Part shown: in pieces, positions 29,018-38,806 of the stretch
Numbering within the stretch: the stretch's first letter is position 1
Layout: the number at the start of each line of letters is the position of its first letter
Origin: Burkholderiales bacterium
Lineage (GTDB): Bacteria; Pseudomonadota; Gammaproteobacteria; Burkholderiales; Burkholderiaceae_C
Reading direction: 5' to 3'
Length of the DNA stretch: 64,000 nt
Assembly (NCBI GenBank): GCA_003963075.1
Contig: RXJV01000037.1
Coordinates: forward strand, 16,545 to 80,544
Program-made: the position numbers and the translations under genes
The notes under the pieces: generated by a model
The model's database searches: none
Seen by the model: only the letters and a program-made list of their open reading frames with translations
What the model was told of the DNA's origin: nothing

Positions 29018-30556
29018 TCAGGGCTTCAAGAAGAGTTGCCCGAATAGCGCGTCGGCTCGCTTGCGGACCTCGGGCGGCAGGCTGATGCTGCGGCCCCACT
29101 CCCGGCTCGTCTCACCCGGCCATTTGTTGGTCGCGTCCAGCCCCATCTTGCCGCCCAGGCCACTGACCGGCGAGGCGAAGTCGAGATAGTCGATGGGGGT
29201 GTTGTCGACGAGGGTCGTGTCCCGGACCGGGTCCATGCGGGTGGTGATGGCCCAGATCACCTCCTGCCAGTTGCGCGTGTCGATGTCGTCATCAACCACC
29301 ACGATGAACTTCGTGTACATGAACTGGCGCAAGAAGCTCCAAATGCCGAACATCAGCCGCTTGGCGTGGCCGGGGTAGGACTTGCGGATGGACACGACCG
29401 CCATGCGGTAGCTGCAGCCCTCGGGCGGCAGATAGAAGTCGACGATCTCCGGAAACTGCTTTTGCAGGATGGGCACGAAGACTTCGTTGAGCGCAACACC
29501 CAGGATGGCCGGCTCGTCCGGCGGCTTGCCGGTGTAGGTCGAGTGGTAGATCGGGTTCGTGCGCTGGGTCTGGCGCGAGATTTCGAAGACCGGGAACCAG
29601 TCCTGCTCGTTGTAGTAGCCGGTGTGGTCACCGAACGGGCCCTCCAGCGCGTGCAGATACCCCCCCTTCTCCTTCAGCGGCACACCACGTTCGCTGACAC
29701 CGCTGTAGCCAGACGGGGCGGGTGGGATGTGGCCTTCGAGCACGATCTCCGCCGACGCAGGGGCCTGCAGCGGCTGGTCACGGCCAACCCCGGTGTTGAC
29801 CAGTTCGGTACGGGAACCCCTCAACAGACCGGCAAACTGATACTCGGACAGGCTGTCAGGCACAGGCGTGACCGCGCCGAGGATGGTGGCGGGGTCGGCG
29901 CCGAGGGCGACTGCCATCGGGAACGGCTCGCCGGGATGAGCCAGCGCATGGTCGCGGAAGTCCAGCGCTCCGCCCCGGTGCGCCAGCCAGCGCATGATGA
30001 CCTGGCGCGGACCGATCAGCTGCTGCCGGTAGATGCCCAGGTTCTGGCGCGTCCGTGTCGGGCCCCGCGTGATGACCAGCCCCCACGTGATCAGGGGGGC
30101 GGCGTCGTCGGGCCAGCAATGCTGGATCGGGAGGCGCCCGAGGTCGATGTCGCGTGCCCCGAACACCTCCTGCTGGCAGGGGGCATGGCGTTGAACGGTG
30201 GGCTTCATGTCCCACAGCGCCTTCACCATCTGCAGCAGCTTGCCGGCGTCTTTCAGACCCTTGGGCGGCTCCGGCTCCTTGAGGCTGGCCAGCACCCTTC
30301 CGACATCCCGCAAATCGGCCAGCGAGTCCGCGCCCATGCCGAGCGCGACGCGACGGGTGGTCCCGAACAGATTGGTCAGGGCCGGCGTGTTGTGGCCGGT
30401 CGGCGCCTCGAACAGCAGGGCCGGTCCACCCGCCCTCAGAACCTTGTCGCTCAGGGCGGTCATTTCGAGCACCGGTGAGACGTTTTCACGCACACGCCTC
30501 AGTTCACCCAGGCGCTCGAGCCCAGCGATGAAGTCCCGCAGGTCACCGTATTTCAT
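29018..30556 (-). CDS. ubiD: 3-octaprenyl-4-hydroxybenzoate carboxy-lyase (prFMN-dependent)
   Basis: A 512-residue UbiD-family decarboxylase of ubiquinone synthesis, dependent on prenylated FMN from UbiX (not in window). It opens [20 protein letters not shown] and contains [54 protein letters not shown]-like ([12 protein letters not shown]) and [12 protein letters not shown] motifs. Length matches E. coli UbiD closely. Divergent from the lytic transglycosylase gene. Confidence 0.96.
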   Translation of the reverse strand: MKYGDLRDFIAGLERLGELRRVRENVSPVLEMTALSDKVLRAGGPALLFEAPTGHNTPALTNLFGTTRRVALGMGADSLADLRDVGRVLASLKEPEPPKGLKDAGKLLQMVKALWDMKPTVQRHAPCQQEVFGARDIDLGRLPIQHCWPDDAAPLITWGLVITRGPTRTRQNLGIYRQQLIGPRQVIMRWLAHRGGALDFRDHALAHPGEPFPMAVALGADPATILGAVTPVPDSLSEYQFAGLLRGSRTELVNTGVGRDQPLQAPASAEIVLEGHIPPAPSGYSGVSERGVPLKEKGGYLHALEGPFGDHTGYYNEQDWFPVFEISRQTQRTNPIYHSTYTGKPPDEPAILGVALNEVFVPILQKQFPEIVDFYLPPEGCSYRMAVVSIRKSYPGHAKRLMFGIWSFLRQFMYTKFIVVVDDDIDTRNWQEVIWAITTRMDPVRDTTLVDNTPIDYLDFASPVSGLGGKMGLDATNKWPGETSREWGRSISLPPEVRKRADALFGQLFLKP

Positions 30557-30589
30557 AACTGAAAGTAGTATTGATTACAGATAACAGCC

Positions 30590-30617
30590 TTGACGGGTTA
30601 TCTAAGCTTCGTAGAAT
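30590..30617 (+). promoter_or_regulatory. Sigma-70-type promoter for the lytic transglycosylase
   Basis: TTGACG (30590-30595), 16-base spacer, TAGAAT (30612-30617). This leaves a leader of about 150 bases before the ATG at 30778; the leader includes a 14-base perfect palindrome GGCACCGCGGTGCC at 30665-30678 of unknown role. Confidence 0.6.
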
Positions 30618-30777
30618 TCGGGCCTTCGGGTTTTCACGGAAGCCCAATCCGGCCGGGTCCCCCGGGCACCGCGGTGCCACAGACCCAAAGCATGGGCCGG
30701 GAAATTATCACCGTCGCCCCACCCAGACCGATCCGCGTGCCGGCCGTCTGAGGCGGGCTGCGACACCAAGGAGTCGC

Positions 30778-31626
30778 ATGACGACACGTCAAAACCTGAT
30801 CAGCCTGGCCCGTCACACGCGGGCATCGGTCTCGGTGTTTGTTCGAGACATTGGTCATGGTCTGCTGGTAACCAGCCACAACACGCTGGCCCTTGTTGGG
30901 CTGGCCGTGGTCGCCGTGCTGCTGGTGTTTTCGAGCCAGCCCGGCCTGCGCGAGCGGGTGGAGTCCGCTGCACTGGGCTGGCTGAGTGCCCGCCAGGAGG
31001 CCAGGGCCGAAGCCGACGGCGGCAATCTGCTGCTGGCTACCGCCGAGCCGGAAGCGATTGCCCGCGCCACCGCAACCGACCCGCGCGAACTGAGCCGCCA
31101 ACAGGCGGCGGTCGCACACTGGCTGGCCCGCCGCTACCACGTGGCGCCCGAGCCAGTGAGCCGCCTCGTGCAAGAGGCCTGGGCCGTCGGCAACCGAGCC
31201 AAGGTCGAGCCGACCCTGATCCTGGCGATCATGGCCATCGAATCCGGCTTCAATCCTTTTGCGCAGAGTGCCGTGGGTGCCCAGGGCCTGATGCAGGTCA
31301 TGACCCGTGTGCACGACGACAAGTACGAGGCCTTCGGCGGCACGCTGGCAGCCTTCGACCCCGTGACCAATCTGCGCGTCGGTGTGCAGGTTCTGAAGGA
31401 GTGCATCCAGCGCGGCGGCAGCCTGGAGGAAGGCCTGCGCTACTACGTCGGCGCCGCCAACCTGGCCGAGGACACCGGCTATGCGTCGCGCGTGCTCGCC
31501 GAGCACAACCTGTTGAATGCCATCGCTGCTGGGCGTGCGCTGCCGGCCAGCACGGCGACCAAGCCACTGCGTGAAGCCGCGTCCCCGCCCGCCGCCGAGC
31601 CGGACCAGGTGGCCCTGCTGCGCTGA
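30778..31626 (+). CDS. Membrane-anchored lytic transglycosylase (SLT domain)
   Basis: A 282-residue peptidoglycan lyase. An AAGGAG precedes the ATG. One membrane anchor (about 36-53) is followed by an SLT domain with catalytic Glu155 in AIMAIESGFNP and the GAQGLMQVM motif, then a Gly-Tyr-containing YYVGAANLAEDTGYASRV helix. It cuts murein strands with formation of 1,6-anhydro ends in the periplasm. It has no LysM or SPOR domain. Upstream of the glyA riboswitch. Confidence 0.9.
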   Translation: MTTRQNLISLARHTRASVSVFVRDIGHGLLVTSHNTLALVGLAVVAVLLVFSSQPGLRERVESAALGWLSARQEARAEADGGNLLLATAEPEAIARATATDPRELSRQQAAVAHWLARRYHVAPEPVSRLVQEAWAVGNRAKVEPTLILAIMAIESGFNPFAQSAVGAQGLMQVMTRVHDDKYEAFGGTLAAFDPVTNLRVGVQVLKECIQRGGSLEEGLRYYVGAANLAEDTGYASRVLAEHNLLNAIAAGRALPASTATKPLREAASPPAAEPDQVALLR

Positions 31627-31640
31627 TTTACACTGCCCAT

Positions 31641-31745
31641 TCACGCGACTGGCGATCAGGGTCACTAGCGGACCCGAGGTGGGCCACCACCGGGAAGCGT
31701 GAGGCGGCAGCGCTGTCGCCATCAGCCGTTCGCCTGGGCAGCCTC
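31641..31745 (+). ncRNA. ZTP (pfl) riboswitch ahead of glyA
   Basis: The leader shows the conserved parts of the ZTP/ZMP aptamer in order: GCGACTGGCGA, a P2-type helix (GGGTC/GACCC), GGTGGGCCACCACCGGGAAGC, and after a variable linker the CGCCTGGGCA strand that forms the pseudoknot. The class senses the purine intermediate ZMP/ZTP (low 10-formyl-THF) and commonly controls folate and one-carbon genes, including glyA. A hairpin around GCACACCGCTGCGGTGC (from about 31749) follows and may belong to the expression platform. Confidence 0.85.
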
Positions 31746-31804
31746 GATGCACACCGCTGCGGTGCCTGCCGGGGATTCACCGCCTGACCTTCGGAACACC
31801 TGCC

Positions 31805-33058
31805 ATGTTTGACCGCACCACTTCCACCCTCGCCCTGGTCGACCCTGAACTCTGGACGGCCGTCCAGAACGAGAACCGCCGCCAGGAAGACCATATCGAG
31901 CTGATCGCCAGCGAGAACTACACCTCGCCCGCGGTCATGCAGGCCCAGGGCAGCCAGCTGACCAACAAGTATGCCGAGGGCTATCCGGGCAAGCGCTATT
32001 ACGGCGGCTGCGAGTACGTGGACGTCGTCGAGCAACTGGCCATCGACCGCCTGAAGCAGCTCTTCGGCGCCGAGTTCGCCAACGTCCAGCCCAACTCCGG
32101 CTCCCAGGCCAACCAGGGCGTGTTCTTCGCGCTGCTCCAGCCCGGCGACACCATCATGGGCATGAGCCTGGCCGAAGGCGGGCACCTGACCCATGGCATG
32201 CCGCTGAACATGAGCGGCAAGTGGTTCAACGTGATCAGCTATGGCCTGGACGCCAATGAGGCCATCGACTACGACGCGATGGAAGCCCTGGCCCGCGAGA
32301 AGAAGCCCAAGCTGATCATCGCCGGCGCCTCGGCCTACTCGCTGCGCATCGACTTCGAGCGCTTTGGCAAGATCGCCAAGGAAATCGGCGCCTACTTCAT
32401 GGTGGACATGGCGCACTATGCCGGCCTGATCGCCGCGGGCGTCTACCCGAATCCCCTGCCCCACGCCGACGTCGTCACGTCCACCACGCACAAGAGCCTG
32501 CGTGGCCCGCGCGGCGGCATCATCCTGACGAACAAGGAAGACATCGCCAAGAAGATCAACTCCGCGATCTTCCCCGGCATCCAGGGCGGCCCGCTGATGC
32601 ATGTCATCGCCGGCAAGGCCGTGGCCTTCAAGGAAGCCCTGTCGCCCGAATTCAAGGCCTACCAGGAACAGGTCGTCAAGAACGCCAAGGTGCTGGCCGA
32701 GACGCTGATCCAGCGCGGCCTGCGCATCGTCTCCGGCGGTACCGAAAGCCATGTGATGCTGGTGGACCTGCGCCCGAAGAACCTGACCGGCAAGGAAGCC
32801 GAGGCCATCCTGGGCGCCGCCCACATGACCTGCAACAAGAACGGCATCCCGAACGACCCTCAGAAGCCCATGGTCACCAGCGGCATCCGCCTCGGCACGC
32901 CGGCGATGACGACACGCGGCTTCAAGGAAGAGCAGGTGCGCGCCACCGCCCACCTGATCGCCGACGTGCTTGACAAGCCGCACGACGAGGCCAACCTGGC
33001 CGCCGTGCGTGAGAAAGTGGCGGCACTGACCGCAGCCTTCCCCGTCTACCGCGGTTAA
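31805..33058 (+). CDS. glyA: Serine hydroxymethyltransferase
   Basis: A 417-residue PLP enzyme interconverting serine and glycine with transfer of a one-carbon unit to THF. The PLP lysine is Lys230 in [30 protein letters not shown] and the [15 protein letters not shown] segment are diagnostic. Controlled by the ZTP riboswitch in its leader, and probably co-transcribed with nrdR 11 bases downstream, a common beta-proteobacterial pair. Confidence 0.98.
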   Translation: MFDRTTSTLALVDPELWTAVQNENRRQEDHIELIASENYTSPAVMQAQGSQLTNKYAEGYPGKRYYGGCEYVDVVEQLAIDRLKQLFGAEFANVQPNSGSQANQGVFFALLQPGDTIMGMSLAEGGHLTHGMPLNMSGKWFNVISYGLDANEAIDYDAMEALAREKKPKLIIAGASAYSLRIDFERFGKIAKEIGAYFMVDMAHYAGLIAAGVYPNPLPHADVVTSTTHKSLRGPRGGIILTNKEDIAKKINSAIFPGIQGGPLMHVIAGKAVAFKEALSPEFKAYQEQVVKNAKVLAETLIQRGLRIVSGGTESHVMLVDLRPKNLTGKEAEAILGAAHMTCNKNGIPNDPQKPMVTSGIRLGTPAMTTRGFKEEQVRATAHLIADVLDKPHDEANLAAVREKVAALTAAFPVYRG

Positions 33059-33069
33059 GCACTCCGGCC

Positions 33070-33513
33070 GTGCGTTGTCCGTTCTGCTCTCACACCGAAA
33101 CCCAGGTCGCCGAGACCCGGGAATCGGATGAGGGCGACGTCGTTCGCAGGCGCCGCCGCTGCCTGTCCTGCGACAAGCGCTTCACGACCTACGAGCGGGC
33201 CGACATCGCCCTGCCCTCGGTGGTCAAGAAGGACGGTCGACGGGCCGACTTTGATGGGTCCAAGCTGCGGGCCTCGATGCAACTGGCGTTGCGCAAGCGG
33301 CCCGTGAGCGTCGAGCAGATCGACGCCGCCCTCAACCGCATCGAAGAAAAGCTGCTCGCCAGCGGCGCGAAGGAAATTGCCTCGACGCGGCTGGGCGAGC
33401 TGGTGATGCGGGAGCTCAAGCGGATCGACAAGGTGGCCTATGTCCGCTTCGCGTCCGTCTACCGCAGCTTCGAGGACGTCGACGAGTTCCGCCAGCTGAT
33501 TCGCGAAATTTGA
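33070..33513 (+). CDS. nrdR: Transcriptional repressor NrdR
   Basis: A 147-residue NrdR, starting with GTG (MRCPFCSH). The zinc ribbon uses CPFC and CLSC pairs, followed by the ATP-cone ([16 protein letters not shown]) that senses dATP/ATP. It represses ribonucleotide reductase genes at NrdR boxes; no nrd operon lies in this window. Confidence 0.97.
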   Translation: MRCPFCSHTETQVAETRESDEGDVVRRRRRCLSCDKRFTTYERADIALPSVVKKDGRRADFDGSKLRASMQLALRKRPVSVEQIDAALNRIEEKLLASGAKEIASTRLGELVMRELKRIDKVAYVRFASVYRSFEDVDEFRQLIREI

Positions 33514-33622
33514 TTCGGGTTTTCCCGATCACACTTCAGCGGGTGGACTGGGGGGATGGACCGGCGGCCCCCGCTGCGGCCCAACCTCCAGGGGAAAGAC
33601 CGCGTGCCCTGGGGTTCCTAGA

Positions 33623-33643
33623 GTTCGTTTCATTGCAACGAAC
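33623..33643 (+). promoter_or_regulatory. Inverted repeat just upstream of first pilin gene
   Basis: GTTCGTT and AACGAAC are perfect 7-base arms around a 7-base loop, ending 13 bases before the ATG at 33657. It could be an operator or an mRNA hairpin covering the ribosome-binding region of the pilin cluster. No similar copy was noticed at the other pilin genes. Confidence 0.45.
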
Positions 33644-33656
33644 CGAGGACCCCGCC

Positions 33657-34199
33657 ATGAATCGCATGCTCCGCAGCCCCTCCCGTGGCTTCACCCTGGT
33701 TGAACTCTGCGTTTCGGTCGGTATCGGTGCCGCGCTGTTGAGCCAAGCCGTGCCGGCCATGCAACATCTGCACGAGCTGCATACCCTCAAGGTTCATTCG
33801 CAATCGCTGTCATCCGACCTTCGCTTTGCTCGCGCCGAGGCGCGCCGTCTGAATGCACCGGTGCACTTCCGGGTCAGCGGACGGGGTGCGAACGCCTGCT
33901 ACCTGCTGCACACCGGCGCAAGCAATGACTGTGACTGTTCCGGTGGCCAGGCCGTGTGCCGCGCGCCGGGCAGTGCGGTCCTCAAGGCGCAATGGCTGCC
34001 GGTTGGTACCAAGTTGCAGGTGAAGAGCAACGCCGAAACCATGCAGTTCCAGCATTGGGAGGGGCTGTTGACGCAAACCGGCAGCATCGACTTGCACCTC
34101 CGGCCGGACCTGGGCGTGCGGCATGTCGTCGCGATCACGGGGCGCGCCCGCACTTGCTACACCGGATCCAGGATTTCTGGAATGTCGAAGTGCGCGTAA
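33657..34199 (+). CDS. fimT: FimT/GspH-type minor pseudopilin
   Basis: A 180-residue protein with a class III (prepilin) signal: cleavage after Gly11, mature Phe12, conserved Glu16 in GFTLVELCVSVGIGAAL. The C-terminal half is beta-rich with paired cysteines (CYLLHTG, CDCSGG, CRAP). GspH/FimT proteins prime type IV pilus or pseudopilus assembly and can bind DNA. First of six pilin-like genes running to 38.8 kb. Confidence 0.88.
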   Translation: MNRMLRSPSRGFTLVELCVSVGIGAALLSQAVPAMQHLHELHTLKVHSQSLSSDLRFARAEARRLNAPVHFRVSGRGANACYLLHTGASNDCDCSGGQAVCRAPGSAVLKAQWLPVGTKLQVKSNAETMQFQHWEGLLTQTGSIDLHLRPDLGVRHVVAITGRARTCYTGSRISGMSKCA

Positions 34200-34298
34200 T
34201 CCCCTCATTCGCGGTGCGCGCCGACCAGCGGCGATCGCCAGCCGACAGACGGTCATTTACTCGGCGGCATCGACACCAAGCCTGCTGACAATTCGCGC

Positions 34299-34757
34299 AT
34301 GCCCAAGCCAGGTCACCCCGCAATGCGGGGCTTTTCGTTGATCGAACTGATGGTGGTCGTCGTGATTGCCGGCATCCTGGCTGCGGTCGCCTACCCTGCC
34401 TACACCAGCCACGTCCAGCGGGGTCGGCGTGCGGATGCCATGGCCGTGCTGACGGCCGTTGTTCAAGCCCAGGAGCGCTACCGCGCCAACAACGCGACCT
34501 ATGCCGCAACCGCAAGCGCACTGGGCGTCGATGTGAGCCAGCTGACGCAGATCTACAGCCTCACATTGGCGGGCGTCGGCAACCCGCCCAGCCTGACCTC
34601 GGGCTATGTCGCGACGGCTGCGGTGCTCGAGTCGGGGGTACAAAGGAATGACAGCACCTGCGCCACGATCGGCGTTCAGCTTCAGGGCGGTGTGCTGGAA
34701 TATGTCGCCACCAACAGCTCGAACGCGGACACCCGTGCCGCCTGCTGGGGACGCTGA
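34299..34757 (+). CDS. pilE: PilE-like type IV pilin
   Basis: A 152-residue prepilin: cleavage after Gly11, mature FSLIELMVVVVIAGILAAVAYPAY with Glu at +5, and two C-terminal cysteines (STCATI and AACWGR) forming the usual disulfide loop. The sequence QERYRANNATYAA is typical of PilE/ComP-like minor pilins of beta-proteobacteria. Followed after two bases by the next pilin gene. Confidence 0.88.
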   Translation: MPKPGHPAMRGFSLIELMVVVVIAGILAAVAYPAYTSHVQRGRRADAMAVLTAVVQAQERYRANNATYAATASALGVDVSQLTQIYSLTLAGVGNPPSLTSGYVATAAVLESGVQRNDSTCATIGVQLQGGVLEYVATNSSNADTRAACWGR

Positions 34758-34759
34758 CC

Positions 34760-35377
34760 ATGGAGCCCGCCGTGACCATTCAGCGCGCCCCTCGGCGCCG
34801 GAGCACTCACGGGCTCACGCTGGTTGAAACCCTTATCGCGGTGGCCGTGCTGGGTGTGATCCTCGCCGTGGCGGCTCCCTCGTTGCGAGACCTGATGGAG
34901 CGGCGCCGCGTCATCGCCGCTGCCACCGAACTGGCCAGCCTGATCAACTACGCCAAGGCCGAGGCCGCCAAGCAGCGAGGCGGCGGCAGCGACAACGGCT
35001 TCACGCTACACCTCGAGCCCCCGGACGATGCGTCGACCAGTTGCGTCCGCCTGACCACCACCAGCGTCGGCGACACCTGCGGCTGCGACGTGGCCAAGGC
35101 GGACGTCTGCGTCAACAGCACCAGTAGCGTCATCCGCGAGTTTGTGCTCGACAGAGACACCGGCGTGTCGTTCGAGGCGGCCGCCGACGACTGGGGCGAC
35201 AGCAACCGCGCCATCACCTTCCAGCGCAACAACTACTTCGGCTTCGTCAAAAACCTGCGGCTGACCGCGACCGGTCGGCATAGCGGGGCGCAGCTGCGCG
35301 TCGAGTTCAACAGCGTGGGGCGCGTGCACATCTGCTCTCCCAGCAACACCATCGGCGGCTACCCCTCATGCGGATGA
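34760..35377 (+). CDS. fimT: FimT/GspH-type minor pseudopilin (second copy)
   Basis: A 205-residue prepilin with an 18-residue basic leader (cleavage after Gly18, mature LTLVETLIAVAVLG, Glu at +5). The remainder contains the GspH-like pattern of an exposed beta domain and several cysteines (CGCDVAKADVC). It overlaps the start of the PilW-like gene by 10 bases. It differs from the first fimT in the mature domain, so the two are not a recent duplication. Confidence 0.86.
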   Translation: MEPAVTIQRAPRRRSTHGLTLVETLIAVAVLGVILAVAAPSLRDLMERRRVIAAATELASLINYAKAEAAKQRGGGSDNGFTLHLEPPDDASTSCVRLTTTSVGDTCGCDVAKADVCVNSTSSVIREFVLDRDTGVSFEAAADDWGDSNRAITFQRNNYFGFVKNLRLTATGRHSGAQLRVEFNSVGRVHICSPSNTIGGYPSCG

Positions 35378-36150
35378 CGGCCATGCACTTCGCCCCCCGC
35401 GGTCTGGGCCTGATCGAGCTGATGGTGGGCATCACCGTCGGCCTGATCGTCGCCGCCGGCGCGTCGCTGGTGGCCGTGAACCAGATCAACGAGCACCGGC
35501 GGCTGATGCTCGAGATCCAGGTTCAGCAGGACCTGCGCACCGCCGCCGACCTGGTCCAGCAGGAGTTGCGGCGTGCGGGCTTTCGCGGCCGGGCCGACCT
35601 GGGCGTCTGGTCGCCGCCGCAGGGCGTGGGCACCCTGAAGCAGCTGGAGGCGCGGCCGGCGAGCGTCAACGAGTTCATGCCTGTCGACACCAGCGACACC
35701 CGTAACCTCATCCGCAGACCCCTGCTGGTCAGCAAGTCCGACACCACCGGAACCGTGATGACCTTCGTGTACGCGCAGGGCACACCCTACAGCCCGACCG
35801 GCGTGCCGGACAGCGGCGAATACCGCGGTTTCAAGTGGGACAAATCCACGGGGGTGCTGTCGCTGGCTCTCGGCCTGGGTGCGACGCTGCAGCCCAACTG
35901 GCAACCCATCACCGACCCCGACAGCGTCACCATCACGAACTTTGACGTGAGTGTCGTGACCCAATCGGTCAGTCTCGGCCAGTTCTGCGAAAACGCCTGC
36001 GACGCTGGCACGCCGAACTGCCCGGTCCAGGATGTCTACCGGGTCAACTTCACGCTGACCGGTAAAGCCAAGCATGACGCCAACGTCGTCCGGACGCTGA
36101 CCGGCACGGAGCGGGTCCGAGCTGCGGCCATCAATGGAGCGTGCCCGTGA
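35368..36150 (+). CDS. pilW: PilW-like minor pilin
   Basis: A 260-residue protein with an N-terminal pilin helix RGLGLIELMVGITVGLIVAAGASL (Gly12/Leu13, Glu17), the usual start of PilW. RTAADLVQQELRRAGFRG matches the family helix after the membrane segment. PilW sits at the pilus tip complex with PilV, PilX and PilY1 in other bacteria. Overlaps the next gene start (GTGA). Confidence 0.88.
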   Translation: MRMTAMHFAPRGLGLIELMVGITVGLIVAAGASLVAVNQINEHRRLMLEIQVQQDLRTAADLVQQELRRAGFRGRADLGVWSPPQGVGTLKQLEARPASVNEFMPVDTSDTRNLIRRPLLVSKSDTTGTVMTFVYAQGTPYSPTGVPDSGEYRGFKWDKSTGVLSLALGLGATLQPNWQPITDPDSVTITNFDVSVVTQSVSLGQFCENACDAGTPNCPVQDVYRVNFTLTGKAKHDANVVRTLTGTERVRAAAINGACP

Positions 36151-37454
36151 GCGGCCGCCTCCGACCGCTGCAAGCCGCCGGCACCGTCCGGCAGCGGGGC
36201 GCGGCGACGCTGGTCGTCGTGATGATGCTCTTCCTCGTGATGGCACTGCTGGCCGCCTATGCCAACCGCGGGCTGCTGTTCGAACAGCGCATCGCCAGCG
36301 GCTTTGCCCGTGCGGCACTGGCCCAAGAGGCGGCCGAGGGCGGCGTTGAATGGGCGCTGGCCCTGCTCAACGGGCCGGCCATCGACGAGAACTGCCAGCC
36401 CAAGGACGTGGGCGGCCAGCGCTTCGCTGACAAATACCTCCGGATCAACCCGTCCGACCGCACCGTCCTCGGCTCCAGCATCCCGGGTGTCTCCAAGGGC
36501 ATCGCGGTGGACTGCGCACGGGATGCCGCCAACCAGGGCTGGGCCTGCCAATGCAAGGACCTCGGCGCCCGCACCGCGCCGGCCGCCATCGGTGCAGGCG
36601 CGCTGACACCGAGCTTCGGGCTGTGGTTCGACCGGGGCGCTCGCGGCGGGCTGGCGATGGCCTACGCCCTGGGTTGTTCCGACAGCGTCGTGGACCGGTG
36701 CGCAGGCGTCGACGACGTCAACCGCAGCAAGAACCAGTTGGCCGCCGGAACCAACACAACGGCCCTGGCCCTGGTCAGCGCGGTCCGCACGCCGCCGGCC
36801 ATGCCTTTGGTGGTGAAAGGCAATCTCACGATGGCTGGCGCCGGCCTGGGGCTGCACAACACCGACCCGCGCTCCGGCGGCGCGCTGGTGTCGATCGGCG
36901 GCACCTGGGCCGGCATGAAGGATGAGCGCCTCGAGACGCTGCCTGGCAGCACGCTGGACCAGACGCGTGTGCAGGGCGAACCCACGCTGCAGGTAGCCGC
37001 AGAAGATGTGTTCCGAAAGTTCCTCGGTGCCTCGCCCAGCCAATACGCCAAGCACCCGGCGCTCAGGACGCTGACCTGCAACGGCGATTGCGCGTCGGCC
37101 ATCGACACCGCCTACAAGGCGGGGTTCCGCATGTTCTGGCTGACAGGCCCGGCCAGCATTGGCGACAGCAAGGTTTTGGGCACCGTGAACGATCCCGTGC
37201 TGATCGTCACTGAGGGCGACCTGACGCTCACGGGCCAGACCAACATCAGCGGGATGGTGGTTACGACAGGCCACCTTGACTGGAGCAACGCGACCGGGCT
37301 GTCGCTGATCAACGGCATGGTGCTGGTGGGCGGCAGCATGAGCACCACCGGCCCGGTCGACATCAGCTACCAGCAAGCCGTCGCCGATCAACTCAGCAAC
37401 CGCATCGGCAGCTTCGTGCGCGTGCCGGGCGGCTGGATCGACACCTGGCCATGA
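36147..37454 (+). CDS. pilX: PilX-like minor pilin, long form
   Basis: A 435-residue protein whose N-terminus RQRGAATLVVVMMLFLVMALLAAYANR is that of PilX, which lacks the Glu5 of major pilins. Start 36147 (GTG) is preferred because GGAG sits seven bases before it and it overlaps the pilW stop; a GTG at 36141 is also in frame. At about twice the usual PilX length, the extra 230 C-terminal residues (SIGDSKVLGTVNDPVLIVTEG, ISGMVVTTGHLDWSN) look like a beta-solenoid extension. No PilY1 gene follows, so this long form may serve as part of the tip. Confidence 0.85.
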   Translation: MSGRLRPLQAAGTVRQRGAATLVVVMMLFLVMALLAAYANRGLLFEQRIASGFARAALAQEAAEGGVEWALALLNGPAIDENCQPKDVGGQRFADKYLRINPSDRTVLGSSIPGVSKGIAVDCARDAANQGWACQCKDLGARTAPAAIGAGALTPSFGLWFDRGARGGLAMAYALGCSDSVVDRCAGVDDVNRSKNQLAAGTNTTALALVSAVRTPPAMPLVVKGNLTMAGAGLGLHNTDPRSGGALVSIGGTWAGMKDERLETLPGSTLDQTRVQGEPTLQVAAEDVFRKFLGASPSQYAKHPALRTLTCNGDCASAIDTAYKAGFRMFWLTGPASIGDSKVLGTVNDPVLIVTEGDLTLTGQTNISGMVVTTGHLDWSNATGLSLINGMVLVGGSMSTTGPVDISYQQAVADQLSNRIGSFVRVPGGWIDTWP

Positions 37455-38782
37455 AGCACTCCACGCCCGTCTCCACAGGCCGCCTGTCGCGCCAGCGCGG
37501 GGTCACACTCATCGAAGCCCTGGTCGCGCTGATGGTGATGTCCTTCGGCATGGTGGCGCTGGTGGGCCTGCTGGCGAACCTGCGCCGCGGCGGCGATGTC
37601 GCCAAGCAGCGCAGCGAGGCCATGCGCATTGCACAGGCCGACCTGGCCTCGCTGCGAGCGTTTGCCGCACTCACGCGGCCCAACGGCAGCACCACGCCGG
37701 ATTACGACACCGACCTCGCCGTCCGCGATCTCGCTTGGAACCCCGTCGTCGCGAACAGCAACACGACGTTTACCGTCACGCGGCGGGTGACGCCGGTCAT
37801 CAATGGCGGCGCCGAGCCGCAAGCCCGCACCGTCGCCGTGACCGTGAACTGGCTGGACCGGGCCGGCGAACAAGGCGAGCTCACGCTCAGCAGCGTCATT
37901 TCGCGCACCGACCCGGCCTTTTCGGGCGCCGCCGCGATCACGCCGCCGGTCATCGGCCTGCGCACGACGAGCGGGCGCAACCCGGCCATCCCGGCCGGCG
38001 CGGCGGACCTGCCCAATCAGCGCAGCGTCTACCGGCCGAGCCCCAGCACCACGACGGTCCTGGTGTTCAACAGGCTCACGGGTGTCATCACCAGCATCTG
38101 CACGGTACCGGTCGACACGCCGGTTTCGTCCCTCACCGCGGCCGATGTCGCTGGCTGCACGTCCACCACGGCCTATTTCCTGAGCGGCACGATCCGCTTC
38201 TCGAACACGAACCCGGCCAACCCCAAGGCGCCAGAGGCGCTCGCCCTGCCCCTGGTGTCCGCCACCGTGGACCTGACCGAGAGCAAGTTCTCCATCAAAC
38301 GCGGCGGTCGGGATGAATTGGCGCCGAACCGCGGCTACACCGGCACGCCGCAGTGCTTCAGCGATGCGCCGACGGGCATCGATGCCAACCGCAGCTTCAT
38401 CAACTACGGCTGCATCATCTACCCGAACACGCAAACCACGCCGAACTGGTGGGGCCAGGTCCTGCTGACCGGGCTCAGCCTCGGCACGCAATCGGGCCAG
38501 TCCCGCGTCTGCCGTTACAGCGCCGACTACAACGGCAACGGCTACACGCTGTTGGCCAATGCGCCGTCCGGCTTCGCCTACCTGCCCAATGGCGGCGGCC
38601 GAGCCATTTATTTCAGGATCGACAACGAGGAGCACCCCGAAACCTATTTCGGCGTGACCTATTCGCTCGCACGGCAGAACTTTCTCGTGGTGCGCGGCGA
38701 TGTCCCCTGCCCCACGGCGCCTGCCCCCAACCCGGCCGCCGGGGTGTTCGTCGACTACAGCACCATCCAAATCCAGCCCTAG
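37451..38782 (+). CDS. pilV: PilV-like minor pilin, long form
   Basis: A 443-residue protein. The prepilin signal is cleaved after Gly17 (mature VTLIEALVALMVMSFGMVAL, Glu at +5), as in PilV. Usual PilV proteins have under 200 residues; here a large Ser/Thr/Asn-rich C-terminal domain (about 150-443) with four spaced cysteines is added. Its ATG overlaps the pilX stop (ATGA). Last gene of the pilin cluster. Confidence 0.85.
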   Translation: MKHSTPVSTGRLSRQRGVTLIEALVALMVMSFGMVALVGLLANLRRGGDVAKQRSEAMRIAQADLASLRAFAALTRPNGSTTPDYDTDLAVRDLAWNPVVANSNTTFTVTRRVTPVINGGAEPQARTVAVTVNWLDRAGEQGELTLSSVISRTDPAFSGAAAITPPVIGLRTTSGRNPAIPAGAADLPNQRSVYRPSPSTTTVLVFNRLTGVITSICTVPVDTPVSSLTAADVAGCTSTTAYFLSGTIRFSNTNPANPKAPEALALPLVSATVDLTESKFSIKRGGRDELAPNRGYTGTPQCFSDAPTGIDANRSFINYGCIIYPNTQTTPNWWGQVLLTGLSLGTQSGQSRVCRYSADYNGNGYTLLANAPSGFAYLPNGGGRAIYFRIDNEEHPETYFGVTYSLARQNFLVVRGDVPCPTAPAPNPAAGVFVDYSTIQIQP

Positions 38783-38806
38783 CACCGCCATCGCTAGACT
38801 GGCCCC

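Noticed and set aside
38783..38806. FMN riboswitch before ribD
   Set aside because: The gap to the pilV gene is only 24 bases, far too short, and none of the conserved RFN-element sequence is present.
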